Source of the DNA: DASRPD01 sp035646535
GTDB lineage: Bacteria; Actinomycetota; Acidimicrobiia; IMCC26256; JANYLB01
DNA: 64,000 nt
Assembly: GCA_035646535.1 (NCBI GenBank)
Contig: DASRPD010000051.1
Location: forward strand, 1-64,000
Direction of reading: 5' to 3'
Below are positions 16,633 to 24,775 of this stretch, piece after piece; positions within the stretch are counted from its first letter, which is position 1; each line of letters opens with the position of its first letter. The position numbers were made by a program, and so were the translations under genes. Below the pieces are notes generated by a model. It saw nothing but the letters and a program-made list of their open reading frames with translations. It made no database searches and had not been told where the DNA came from.

Positions 16633-16857
16633 TCAGAGGTGGCGGCCGAGCGCCAGCAGTAGGCGAGTCCCGGAGTCGGCGTCGGCAGGGATCGCGAGGT
16701 CGTCGCCGAGCATGCCGCTGGCGCGCAACAGGTCGAGCTGTGGTTCGAGGACCCGCCGACAGCCGTCGATCAGCTCGGGAGCGAGGGTGGTGTCTTGTCC
16801 GGTCGCGGTAGCGATGTCCCAACCGTGGATGAGGACGTCGACAAAGCGATGCCCGCG
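16633..16857 (-). pseudogene. Remnant of TIGR03086/MDMPI-like (DinB-fold) protein, C-terminal part
   Basis: Reading the minus strand down to the TGA at 16633-16635 gives about 74 residues with RFVDVLIHGWDIATATGQDT, then LAPELIDGCRRVLEPQLDLL, RASGMLGDDLAIPADADSGT and RLLLALGRHL. This is the C-terminal half of the mycothiol-dependent-isomerase-like/TIGR03086 group (HGWDxAxATGxD motif and GR at the end). There is no start codon, and an in-frame stop lies at 16858-16860. The N-terminal half with the metal site is absent, so this is a truncated relic. Confidence 0.7.
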
Positions 16858-16929
16858 TCAACCGCCCCCGGAACGGGTCCGTAGCTCACCGCACAGGGCG
16901 CAGCAAGCGCGCCGGGTGCTTCGAAGGCG

Positions 16930-17118
16930 CGCGCTCCCGAAGGACGTCAGCAGGAGGAAGAAGATTCCGACCGCGGCGAGAAGACCGACTCCCAGGAGCC
17001 GACGGTCCGACTCCTGGCGCTCCTCGTATTCGCCGGACACCTCCGCGAAGTAACCGGTGGGCAACTTCATCTCCTCGAGGCCCTTCTCGATGTCGCCGGC
17101 CTGCACAGGGTTGACCAC
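16930..17118 (-). pseudogene. Remnant of RND-type (CusA/CzcA-like) efflux pump
   Basis: About 63 residues on the minus strand (IEKGLEEMKLPTGYFAEVSG, EYEERQESDRRLLGVGLLAA and VGIFFLLLTSFGSARL) match the segment of heavy-metal RND pumps just before and through a central transmembrane helix. A full pump is over 1000 residues, so this is a small internal piece. The frame runs on to 16858 with arginine- and cysteine-rich sequence of no likeness. It abuts the amine oxidase start on one side and the DinB-like relic on the other. Confidence 0.65.
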
Positions 17119-17140
17119 TCACGTTGGTACGGTCGACCGG

Positions 17141-18535
17141 ATGACATCCATGCCCCGCCGTGACTTCCTCCGGGCCGGGGCGCTGGGGTCCGTCGCGGCA
17201 CTTGCCACCGGCGCGAGGTGGGCAAGGGGCTCACTCCCGATGGCGTCGGCGACGACCGTGTCGGAACCGGTCGGGTTCGTGCGCACGAACTGGTCGCGTG
17301 ATCCGTTCTCGTTCGGGAGCTACTCGTATCTGGGCGTCGGCGCGACGCCGAAGGATCGGGCGCGGCTCGCCCGGCCGGTGATGGGCACCCTGCACTTCGC
17401 GGGGGAGGCCACGAACACCTCGTTCCCGTCCACGGTGAACGGCGCATACCTCGAGGGTCAAGCCGCGGCAAGAAGGATCGATCGCGGCGCGCCGGCCGGC
17501 GCGCCCCTCGACGTCGTCATCGTCGGTGCGGGGATGGCCGGCCTCATCGCGGGCCGTGACCTAAAGGCCGCCGGCCATCGCGTCGTGGTCGTCGAAGCCC
17601 GTGGCCGGGTCGGTGGTCGCATCGTGACCGACCGGTCGCTCGGCGTCCCGCTCGACCTCGGGGCCTCGTGGATCCACGGGGTGCGCAAGAACCCCGTCAA
17701 GGAGCTGGCCGATCAGCTCGGTGTGGCCACGGTCGCCACCGACTACGACGACGCGGTCTGGTACGACGAAACGGGACGTCGCGTGAAGGCCAAGCTCGCC
17801 GCCGACGTCGACGGGCTGTACGAGAAGGTCGTCGCTCGGGCGAGCCGCTGGGGCGAATCCCGCGAGCGGGACACGTCACTGCGAGCGGGCGTCGACGTCG
17901 CGATGCGAGCGCTCGACCCGGGGCCGCGCCGGCGGGCGCTGCTGCGTAACGAGCTCACGACGAGAATCGAGCACGAGTACGCCGCGGATCTCTCCGAGCT
18001 GTCGCTGTGGTACTGGGACGCCGATCAGAGCCCGCTCGGCGGCGACCACATGATCGAGGGTGGCTATGACCAGCTTCCCGACGCACTCGCCCCCTCGCTC
18101 GACGTGCGCACGGGCCACGTCGTCGATCGCATCGAGTACTCCCGTGATCAGGTGACCGTCCGTACCGACCGCGGCTCGTTCACCGGACAACGAGCAGTGG
18201 TCACCTTGCCGATCGGCGTACTGCAAGCCGGAACCGTCACGTTCGCGCCCGAGCTGCCGACCGGGCATCGCCACGCGATCTCGGTGATCGGCATGGGCGT
18301 GCTCGACAAGCTGTACCTGCGCTTTGCCGCCCCGTTCTGGGACGACGTGTTCCTGATCGACATCGCCAACACGGATCGGCGCGGGTTCCCCGAGTGGTTC
18401 GACGTGACGGCCGTGGTCGGCGCGCCGGTCCTCGCGGGTTTCACCGCGTCAAGCGGCGCGCGCGAGCGATCGACGTGGACCGATACACGTCTCGTCGCCG
18501 ACGCCATGGGGGTGCTCGACCGCGTCTACGGCTGA
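17141..18535 (+). CDS. Tat-exported flavin amine oxidase with circularly permuted order
   Basis: A 464-residue FAD-dependent amine-oxidase-family protein with unusual segment order. Residues 1-30 are a Tat signal (PRRDFLRAG at 5-13). Residues about 46-113 (FVRTNWSRDPFSFGSYSYLG, then HFAGEATNTSFPSTVNGAY) are the part that normally closes the C terminus of this family. After a short linker, residues 124-155 hold the N-terminal FAD-binding fold (VVIVGAGMAGLIAG, VVVVEARGRVGGR). The chain then runs through the substrate domain and stops at GVLDRVYG, just where the usual FVRTxWxxDP segment should follow. All parts appear once, so this looks like a circular permutation rather than truncation. Reaction is probably oxidative deamination of an amine outside the cytoplasm; substrate unknown. 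Confidence 0.85.
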   Translation: MTSMPRRDFLRAGALGSVAALATGARWARGSLPMASATTVSEPVGFVRTNWSRDPFSFGSYSYLGVGATPKDRARLARPVMGTLHFAGEATNTSFPSTVNGAYLEGQAAARRIDRGAPAGAPLDVVIVGAGMAGLIAGRDLKAAGHRVVVVEARGRVGGRIVTDRSLGVPLDLGASWIHGVRKNPVKELADQLGVATVATDYDDAVWYDETGRRVKAKLAADVDGLYEKVVARASRWGESRERDTSLRAGVDVAMRALDPGPRRRALLRNELTTRIEHEYAADLSELSLWYWDADQSPLGGDHMIEGGYDQLPDALAPSLDVRTGHVVDRIEYSRDQVTVRTDRGSFTGQRAVVTLPIGVLQAGTVTFAPELPTGHRHAISVIGMGVLDKLYLRFAAPFWDDVFLIDIANTDRRGFPEWFDVTAVVGAPVLAGFTASSGARERSTWTDTRLVADAMGVLDRVYG

Positions 18536-19613
18536 CCCTGTACCGCGAGGAGCTCCCACTCGTCGGGGACGCCCTTGAGACTGCGTGTCCCCCGAGACTT
18601 GAACGCGATCCCCGACCCGGCGACGAGATCCTTCACCGTGCGGCTCACGAGCACCTCGCCCGGGCCGGCAACGGCGCCGACGCGCGCCGCGATGTGCACG
18701 GCGATGCCTCCGATGTCGTCACCCATGACCTCGATCTCGCCGCAATGCAGCCCGATCCGTACCGGGACGTCCACCGTGGCGGTCGCCTGATGGATCGCGG
18801 TCGCACAGCGGATGGCTCGCGCCGGGCCGTCGAAACTGGCGAGAAAGCCGTCGCCGAGCGTCTTCACCTCGGTGCCGCCGAACCGCTCGAGCTGGGTTCG
18901 GACCGCGCGGTGATGCCGATCGAGCACCTCGTGCCATCTCGCGTCGCCGATCTCGGCGGCGCGCTCGGTCGAGCCCGCGATGTCGGTGAAGAGCACCGTC
19001 GCCAGTCGCCGATCGGGCTCCACCGCGCGCCGGGTACCGGTGAGGAACTCCTCGATCTCGTCGACGATCTCGTCGGCGCGCTCGTACCACGGGACGTGAT
19101 CGATGCCCGGCACCTCGACGTAGACCGCACCCGGGATGTGCTCCGCGAGGTAGCGGCCCGGTTGAAGTCCTCGGCGGTCACCAGCCACGGATGATCGTCG
19201 GCGTAGGTCGAACGCGCCATCGAGCCGTAGAGCACGAGCGCCTCGGTGCGCTCGGGACGGGACGCGGCGAAGAGCATGGTTGCCGGTCCACCCTCGGAGG
19301 AGCCCAGCAGTGCCGCGCGCTCCGAGCCGGCGGCGTCCATGACGGCGGCGAGGTCGGTCATGCGCGTGTCCATGTCCGGCGCGCTCGTGACCGTGATCGG
19401 ATCGGAGAGGCCGGTGCCTCTCCGGTCGAACGCGATGACCCGCGCGAACGACCCGAGCCGCTCGAGGTAGCGAGCCGCCGCGGGTTCGCTCCAGGTCAAC
19501 TCGACGTGCGAGATGAAACCCGGCGCGACCACGAGGTCCAGATCGCCCGCTCCCCAGACCTGGTAGGCGAGGTGGACGTCTTCGTTGCGCGCGTACTGCG
19601 TCTCGGGCATCAC
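18526..19613 (-). pseudogene. Broken alpha/beta-hydrolase-adenylate cyclase fusion gene
   Basis: Upstream part (19613 to about 19160): an alpha/beta hydrolase start, ETQYARNEDVHLAYQVWG, then FDRRGTGLSD and the nucleophile elbow GSSEGG, ending at WLVTAEDFNR. Downstream part, in another frame (about 19163 to 18526): RYLAEHIPGAVYVEVPG with IDHVPWYE, the end of the same hydrolase, then a full class III cyclase domain (LFTDIAGST, KTLGDGFLASF, GGIAVHIAARVG). The family normally has about 100 more residues between these pieces, including the acid of the catalytic triad. An internal deletion plus frameshift is the simplest reading. The cyclase catalytic aspartates survive but lack a start codon in their frame. 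The 3' end overlaps the amine oxidase gene by 10 bases, tail to tail. Confidence 0.75.
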
Positions 19614-19671
19614 CACCGAGAGGCTATGCAGCTTCCGCCGTCCTCGACGGCGACCTGCCGGCACGTGACCG

Positions 19672-19677
19672 TAGGAT
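19672..19677 (+). promoter_or_regulatory. Leaderless -10 box of EEP lipoprotein gene
   Basis: TAGGAT lies 7 bases before ATG 19685, with no ribosome-binding site between. Confidence 0.55.
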
Positions 19678-19684
19678 CCCCGTC

Positions 19685-20698
19685 ATGGCCCGACTGCGGT
19701 GGATCGGATGGGTGGCGGCGGCCGTGCTCTTCGTGAGCGCGTGCTCCGGCGGGAGCAACGGAGGAGACGACTCGTCCGCTGACAAGTCATCGACGAATGA
19801 GACGGTGAGCTTCGTCAGCCAGAACATCCTGCACGGCATCGCGTGTGCTGCCGAGACCGACAGGTGTGAGCTCCCGAACCGTGTCGAGCTGTTCCTCGAC
19901 CAGCTCGCAGCCGCGGACTGTCCCGATCTCGTGAGCCTGCAGGAGGCCAACCAACAGGTCGCCGACCTGGTCTCCGACCAGTTGGCCGAAGTCTGCGACG
20001 GCGCCTACCACCTCGAGTACGACCATGACACGGGCATCGACCGCGAGCTCGTCCTCACCACCGGTGAGGTCCTCGGCACGCGCCGGGAACGGCTCGTAGG
20101 CCCGCTGCGCAGTGTCTACGTCGTGCGTGTCGCGACCGACGCCGGTGTCGTCAACTTCGTGACGACGCACCTCGCGAGCAGCAGCGACAACGGACCGTGC
20201 GACGCCGAGACCTGTCCCCCGCCGTGTTCGGTCGACGACACCCTGAACAGCTGCCAGGCCCGCGAGATCCTCGAGCTGGTCGACGAGATCGCCGATCCGA
20301 ACGTGATCGTCGTGGTCGGTGGCGATCTGAACGCCACGATCGACGAGCCCACCAATGTCGCGTTCGCCGACCAGGGCTACGTCGACACCCACATCGCCGC
20401 CGGCAACGCCGAATGCGACCCGGCGACCGGTACCGAGTGCACCTCGGGCCGCGCCGACGAGGACCTCTCGGACCTCACCGACCCGACCAGCCTTCAGACC
20501 GAGCGGATCGACGACATCACCCTCACCGACCCGACCCACGCGGACGTGACCTATTCGCTGCTGCTCGAAGGCGCGGCCGTGCTCGATCATCTCGACGGTT
20601 CCGCGGTGCTCGTGGACGGTCGCTGGCTCGTGACACGCGAGGCCTACTGCGATGTCAACGCGCAGGGCGACGAGATCCCCGAACCCTGCGAGAGCTGA
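19685..20698 (+). CDS. Endonuclease/exonuclease/phosphatase-fold lipoprotein
   Basis: A 337-residue exported lipoprotein: signal peptide with lipobox FVSAC (cysteine about residue 20), a serine/glycine-rich linker, then an EEP (DNase I-like) domain. The fold markers are SFVSQNILHG (N-terminal strand with Asn), VSLQEAN with the metal-binding Glu (about 83-89), THLASS (about 160), VVVGGDLNAT (about 210-219) with the catalytic Asp and Asn, and LDHLDG near 305 in place of the usual SDH. Several cysteines in the CDAETCPPPCSVDD insertion suggest disulfides. Family members cleave nucleic acids, phosphoesters or sphingomyelin outside the cell; substrate unknown. Confidence 0.8.
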   Translation: MARLRWIGWVAAAVLFVSACSGGSNGGDDSSADKSSTNETVSFVSQNILHGIACAAETDRCELPNRVELFLDQLAAADCPDLVSLQEANQQVADLVSDQLAEVCDGAYHLEYDHDTGIDRELVLTTGEVLGTRRERLVGPLRSVYVVRVATDAGVVNFVTTHLASSSDNGPCDAETCPPPCSVDDTLNSCQAREILELVDEIADPNVIVVVGGDLNATIDEPTNVAFADQGYVDTHIAAGNAECDPATGTECTSGRADEDLSDLTDPTSLQTERIDDITLTDPTHADVTYSLLLEGAAVLDHLDGSAVLVDGRWLVTREAYCDVNAQGDEIPEPCES

Positions 20699-20713
20699 GG
20701 CCGAGGAAACCCA

Positions 20714-22225
20714 ATGCCGCGACCACCTGCCGAGCCGACGGTGCTCGCGGCCCCCGCCGCGTACGCGTGGCCCCAGTCGGTCCTGCCGGGCGAGACAGTG
20801 GGCATCCACGCGGCCGGTCCCCCGGTTCCCGCCCGCGTCACCGTCGCGCGCATCGGCGCGCACCGAGAGGTCGTCTGGACCGGCGAGCTCACTCTCGAAC
20901 CGCATCTCGTACCCACCGACGCCGCCGCTCGCGGCTGTCGGTGGCCGGCCGCGGTCGAGGTCCCGATCGGTCGCGAGTGGACCAGCGGCTACTACGAGAT
21001 CGCCGTCATCACCGACGCGGGCCGGATGGCCCACGAGGCGCTGGCCTTCTTCGTCGTGCGCGCCGCGACCGAGGATCCGACACGACCGCTGCTCGTGCTG
21101 GATACGAACACCTGGAACGCGTACAACGACTTCGGCGGCCGCAACCTCTATGAGGGTGGAACTCATGTCTCGTTCGCCCGCCCGCTCGCCAACGGTCTGC
21201 TGCGCAAGCCCGCCGGACCGGGCAGTCGCGTCACGGTGCTCGATCCGCCCGACCCGCGCATGCGCGATCACGTCAACTATCTCCGCACCCACCAGTTCAC
21301 ACCGTGGGCCGGCTCCGCGGGCTGGCCCAACTACGAGCTCGGCTTCGTGCGCTGGGCCGAGACCGCGGGCCGCGACCTCGACTACGCGATCAACGCGGAC
21401 CTCGAAGACCCAGCGCTCCTCGAGGACCGGCGCGCCTACCTCTCGGTCGGCCACGACGAGTACTGGTCGGCGCCCATGCGCGACACGGTGGAGTCCTTCA
21501 CCCGCGCCGGCGGCAACGCACTGTTCCTGTCGGGGAACACGAGCTTCTGGCAGGTACGCATCGAAGACGGCGGCGAGACGATGGTCGGCTACAAGGACCG
21601 CTTCGAACGCGACCCGGTCTACGGAACCGCTGACCAACACCTCCTCACCTCGATGTGGTCGGATCAGCTCGTCGGCCGGCCCGAGAACACGATGACCGGC
21701 GTGAGCTTCGTGCGCGGCGGCTACCACCGCATTGGGCGCACCGTCGCGTCCGGCGCCGGCGGCTACACCGTGTACCGGCCCGACCACTGGGTCTTCGACG
21801 GCACGGGTGTGACCTACGGCGACCTCATCGGCGCGCGCTCGACGATCGTCGGCTACGAGTGCGACGGGTGCGACTTCGTGATGCGCAACGGCGTGCCGAC
21901 ACCGACTGGTTCGGACGGGACGCCGAGCGACTTCGCGATCCTCGGCATCGCACCCGCTGAGCACTTCGACCGCGACAACGCTCCCCGCCCGCCGCGCCCG
22001 CAGGATCCGTCGGAGGTCGAGTTCATCGCCGGCCGCGCGCTCGGCGACGCGGGACCCGATGGAGTCGCCGCACTCCGCCACGGCCACTCGGTGATGGGTG
22101 TGCACGAGCCGGGCGGCTTCGTGTTCACCTCGGGCAGCACCGATTGGGCGTGGGGACTGAGCGGCAACGATCCCGTGATCGAACAGATCACCCACAACCT
22201 GCTCGACCGCGCCCTCACCCCCTGA
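20714..22225 (+). CDS. N,N-dimethylformamidase large-subunit-like protein
   Basis: A 503-residue protein resembling the C-terminal part of the large subunit of N,N-dimethylformamidase, an iron amidohydrolase. Shared features are TWNAYNDFGGRNLY near 133-146, SFARPL, the LxYAINADLE segment, YLSVGHDEYWS near 250-260, FLSGNTSFWQVR near 275-286 and a C-terminal FVFTSGSTDWAWGL. It starts with a short N-terminal beta domain (about residues 1-120). The full large subunit is longer (about 760 residues) and needs a small subunit; neither is encoded nearby, so activity on formamides is uncertain. It follows the EEP lipoprotein gene after 15 bases and is probably co-transcribed. Confidence 0.8.
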   Translation: MPRPPAEPTVLAAPAAYAWPQSVLPGETVGIHAAGPPVPARVTVARIGAHREVVWTGELTLEPHLVPTDAAARGCRWPAAVEVPIGREWTSGYYEIAVITDAGRMAHEALAFFVVRAATEDPTRPLLVLDTNTWNAYNDFGGRNLYEGGTHVSFARPLANGLLRKPAGPGSRVTVLDPPDPRMRDHVNYLRTHQFTPWAGSAGWPNYELGFVRWAETAGRDLDYAINADLEDPALLEDRRAYLSVGHDEYWSAPMRDTVESFTRAGGNALFLSGNTSFWQVRIEDGGETMVGYKDRFERDPVYGTADQHLLTSMWSDQLVGRPENTMTGVSFVRGGYHRIGRTVASGAGGYTVYRPDHWVFDGTGVTYGDLIGARSTIVGYECDGCDFVMRNGVPTPTGSDGTPSDFAILGIAPAEHFDRDNAPRPPRPQDPSEVEFIAGRALGDAGPDGVAALRHGHSVMGVHEPGGFVFTSGSTDWAWGLSGNDPVIEQITHNLLDRALTP

Positions 22226-22230
22226 GCCGC

Positions 22231-22374
22231 GGTCAGGGTGCGTCGCACGGCGCGAAGGCCTCGATCGCCGAGCTGATGAGCCGAGCGCTGAGCGCGGTGA
22301 GGTCGTCGTCGCTCGATGGTCGGGCGAGCGCGCCGAACGTTCCGAGCGAGGCGAGGCCGTGGCCGGTGCGAACA
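22231..22374 (-). other. Possible degraded coding tail
   Basis: Minus-strand codons ending at the TGA at 22231-22233 read AAVHGVRTGHGLASLGTFGA, then LARPSSDDDLTALSARLISS and AIEAFAPCDAP. Composition and amphipathic ending look protein-like, but there is no start codon, and an in-frame stop lies just upstream inside the end of the neighbouring gene. It may be a relic of a regulator tail; I cannot assign it. Confidence 0.25.
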
Positions 22375-22387
22375 CCGTGGACGGCGG

Positions 22388-24595
22388 CTACTGGTCGTCA
22401 GGGATGAACGCGTAGGTGCCGAAGCACATCTCGTCTTCGGTGCCCTCGGCGAACACGATGTACTTCGGCGCCCGGTTCGGCTCGATCGACCGGTCCCAGC
22501 TGCACTGCATGCGGATGACCTGACCCTTCTCCACGTGCAGCGGCTCTTCGAGCCCGTAGTTCATCTGCCAGTCGAAGTTCCACGTCGGGATGTCCAACAG
22601 GATCTGCTCCTGCGGCGTGTCCGGATCGAGGGTCATGCGGAAGTCCTTGCCGAGCGTGTGCATGTGCCCGAGCGCGGCGACGATGAGGCCGTCCTCACCG
22701 ACCCGGTAGTCACACGTCGACGACGCGACACCGTCTTGGAACGTGGCCGCCAGCTCGTCGTGGGTCTTGCCGCACAGCGCGAGCAGGCCGGGTTCGATGA
22801 AGGCCCCGCTCTGGCCGTAGAGCCGGACGTTGTCGGCCATGGCGGCATCACGATCGCACAGCGGCGCGTTCTCCCCCGGCATGCAGGGGATCTCGACCGG
22901 CGCGATCGGGTTCACGACGAACATCTGCTTCACGTCGGCCGACCCGGGCTCGATCTGCAGGGCCACCGTGGACCGGTCGCCTTGCGGCTCCTTGTCGTAG
23001 TGGTAATGGATCTGGAGGACGAGCGCATCTCCGGGCTCGAGGGAGATGCCGGCGCCCTCCGGGTACACGACCGGGTCCTGACCGGGAACCCAACCGGCGA
23101 CGAGGCCCGCCTGGCCGGTGAAGCCCTTCACGCTGCGACGCGGCGGCGCGGCTGTCTCGGCGCCATCGGGAGTCCGCCCCGACCGGGGGCCCTGGCCGAT
23201 GAACGCGCCGCCGTAACACGTCCACCCCGGCTTGCCGTCTTCGCCGGAGCGCTCACGCCCCGTCTCGGCTTGCGCGGCGTCGATGTGGAAGATCTGCGCG
23301 TGGTGAATCTCTTCCCGGTTCCCCGGCGTCACCTCGTAGCCGGTCATCCACGTCGGCTCGGTGATCTTGGGGTCCAGCACGAAACACCGGTAGTCGTTGT
23401 CGACGCTCAACGACCCGGCGTAGGTCTCTTCCATCGTGAGGACAACGTCTCGTCTCGGCCCCTTGCCCACGGGACCGGCGGTCGCCTCGACCTTCGTCGA
23501 CGCGTCGATGTCCAGCTCGCCGCCGGCCTTGGCCCAGGCGACGATCGCCTGCTTGTCCTTGGAGCCGAGCTTGCGCGAGTGCTCCAGCGGGACTCCCTCG
23601 TCCGACGCGGGCCACGGCGGCATGTACCCCGCCTCGACGACGGTGCCGAGGCCGTCGGCAACCTTGGCCGCATCGGCGACCGTGTCGAACGTCCAGGTCT
23701 CGGAACCGACCTCACCGGAGGTGTGGCACGACGCGCAGTTCGCCTCCATGATTGGCAGCACGACCTCCTCGAACGAAGGGCCGTCGCCGCTGCCGTCGGC
23801 AACCTCGGGCGGAGCGATCGTCGTCGGCACCGTGTGCTGTGACGGGTCCAACGCTTCGAGCTCCAGGGTCAACGTCACGTCGTCCGAGGTGCTGACCAAC
23901 CCGGCGACGCTGATCGGGCCGATGCCGAGCGTCGACATCGTGACCTCGGTGGTGGCGTGCGCGCTGAGGACACCGTCTTCCACCGAAGCGGTCACGTCCC
24001 AGGTGACCGGTGACGGTGCCTGCTTGACGGTGAGCTCGGTCTCCATCGTGAATTGGTACTCCTGACCCGGCGTGATCGCATCGGGCATTCCGGTCAGCTC
24101 CGAGACGGTGAGCTGCGCGAGGGGGAACTCGTGCGACTCGAGGTTGTCGGCGCGGATGCGGGCGTCGCGCAGTCGGCTGTCCGAGTGCAGCTGCTCGACG
24201 TTGACGACGATCTGACCCACACGGCTTGCCACGGGATCGTCGGCGTCGACCGCGATGTCGCCCGCGATGCCGTTGGTCGTACCCTCGGCGCGGTGCGCGC
24301 TCTGACCGAACAGCTTCTCGTCGACCGCGTAGGTGAGCGACGAGCGGGTCGGGTCGATGCGGTAGACGGTCTCTCCGGAGCCGGCCACGAGCTTGGGCGA
24401 CGTCGGCACCTCGTAGGCGATGTCGTTGAACTCGACCGACGTGAGCTCTCGGTACTGCGACCACACGAACAGTCCGGCCGCCGCGATGACGAGGACGAAC
24501 GCACCGCTGCTCCACCACAGCCAACGCTTCGGCAGCAGCCGACGCCCGGTCCCGGCAACCTCGGCCGGAACATCAGCAGAGTCGGCGTGCGTCAT
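22388..24595 (-). CDS. YceI-cytochrome c-copper monooxygenase (PHM-like) fusion, membrane-anchored
   Basis: A 735-residue protein joining three modules. One membrane anchor lies at about residues 25-46. Residues about 75-255 resemble a YceI lipocalin-like domain (YRIDPTRSSLTYAVDEKLFG, NLESHEFPLAQL). Residues about 272-360 hold a cytochrome c-type module with a single CxxCH (CASCH, 287-291) and a possible distal Met in YMPPWP (325). Residues about 385-735 match the type II copper monooxygenase fold of peptidylglycine hydroxylating and dopamine monooxygenases: HH at 431-432, HYH at 530-532, HMH at 644-646 and the CuM methionine in DEMC (723). All copper ligands appear present. It would act on the outer face of the membrane, with the heme as a built-in electron donor. 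GGGAG lies upstream of the ATG. Confidence 0.85.
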   Translation of the reverse strand: MTHADSADVPAEVAGTGRRLLPKRWLWWSSGAFVLVIAAAGLFVWSQYRELTSVEFNDIAYEVPTSPKLVAGSGETVYRIDPTRSSLTYAVDEKLFGQSAHRAEGTTNGIAGDIAVDADDPVASRVGQIVVNVEQLHSDSRLRDARIRADNLESHEFPLAQLTVSELTGMPDAITPGQEYQFTMETELTVKQAPSPVTWDVTASVEDGVLSAHATTEVTMSTLGIGPISVAGLVSTSDDVTLTLELEALDPSQHTVPTTIAPPEVADGSGDGPSFEEVVLPIMEANCASCHTSGEVGSETWTFDTVADAAKVADGLGTVVEAGYMPPWPASDEGVPLEHSRKLGSKDKQAIVAWAKAGGELDIDASTKVEATAGPVGKGPRRDVVLTMEETYAGSLSVDNDYRCFVLDPKITEPTWMTGYEVTPGNREEIHHAQIFHIDAAQAETGRERSGEDGKPGWTCYGGAFIGQGPRSGRTPDGAETAAPPRRSVKGFTGQAGLVAGWVPGQDPVVYPEGAGISLEPGDALVLQIHYHYDKEPQGDRSTVALQIEPGSADVKQMFVVNPIAPVEIPCMPGENAPLCDRDAAMADNVRLYGQSGAFIEPGLLALCGKTHDELAATFQDGVASSTCDYRVGEDGLIVAALGHMHTLGKDFRMTLDPDTPQEQILLDIPTWNFDWQMNYGLEEPLHVEKGQVIRMQCSWDRSIEPNRAPKYIVFAEGTEDEMCFGTYAFIPDDQ

Positions 24596-24775
24596 GCGGG
24601 CGCTCCCGGTCCCCCAGCCCGCCCGAATCAGCGAACAGGCTCATCGTGATCGGCCTCGGTACCGCGGCCGATCACGCCGAGCGTAACCAACCGGCGCCCG
24701 GCCGTCGAAGCAGCGACACCACCGAGGCCGGGCTCAGGTCCCCGAGAACGGAATCGGTTCGGACCGGGTCCGCGC

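Noticed and set aside
19787..22375. Minus-strand open frame of 862 codons across the EEP and dimethylformamidase-like genes
   Set aside because: It is antisense to two genes with recognisable motifs. Its composition (Arg, Val, Gly, Asp, Ala, little hydrophobic pattern) is that of a GC-rich shadow.
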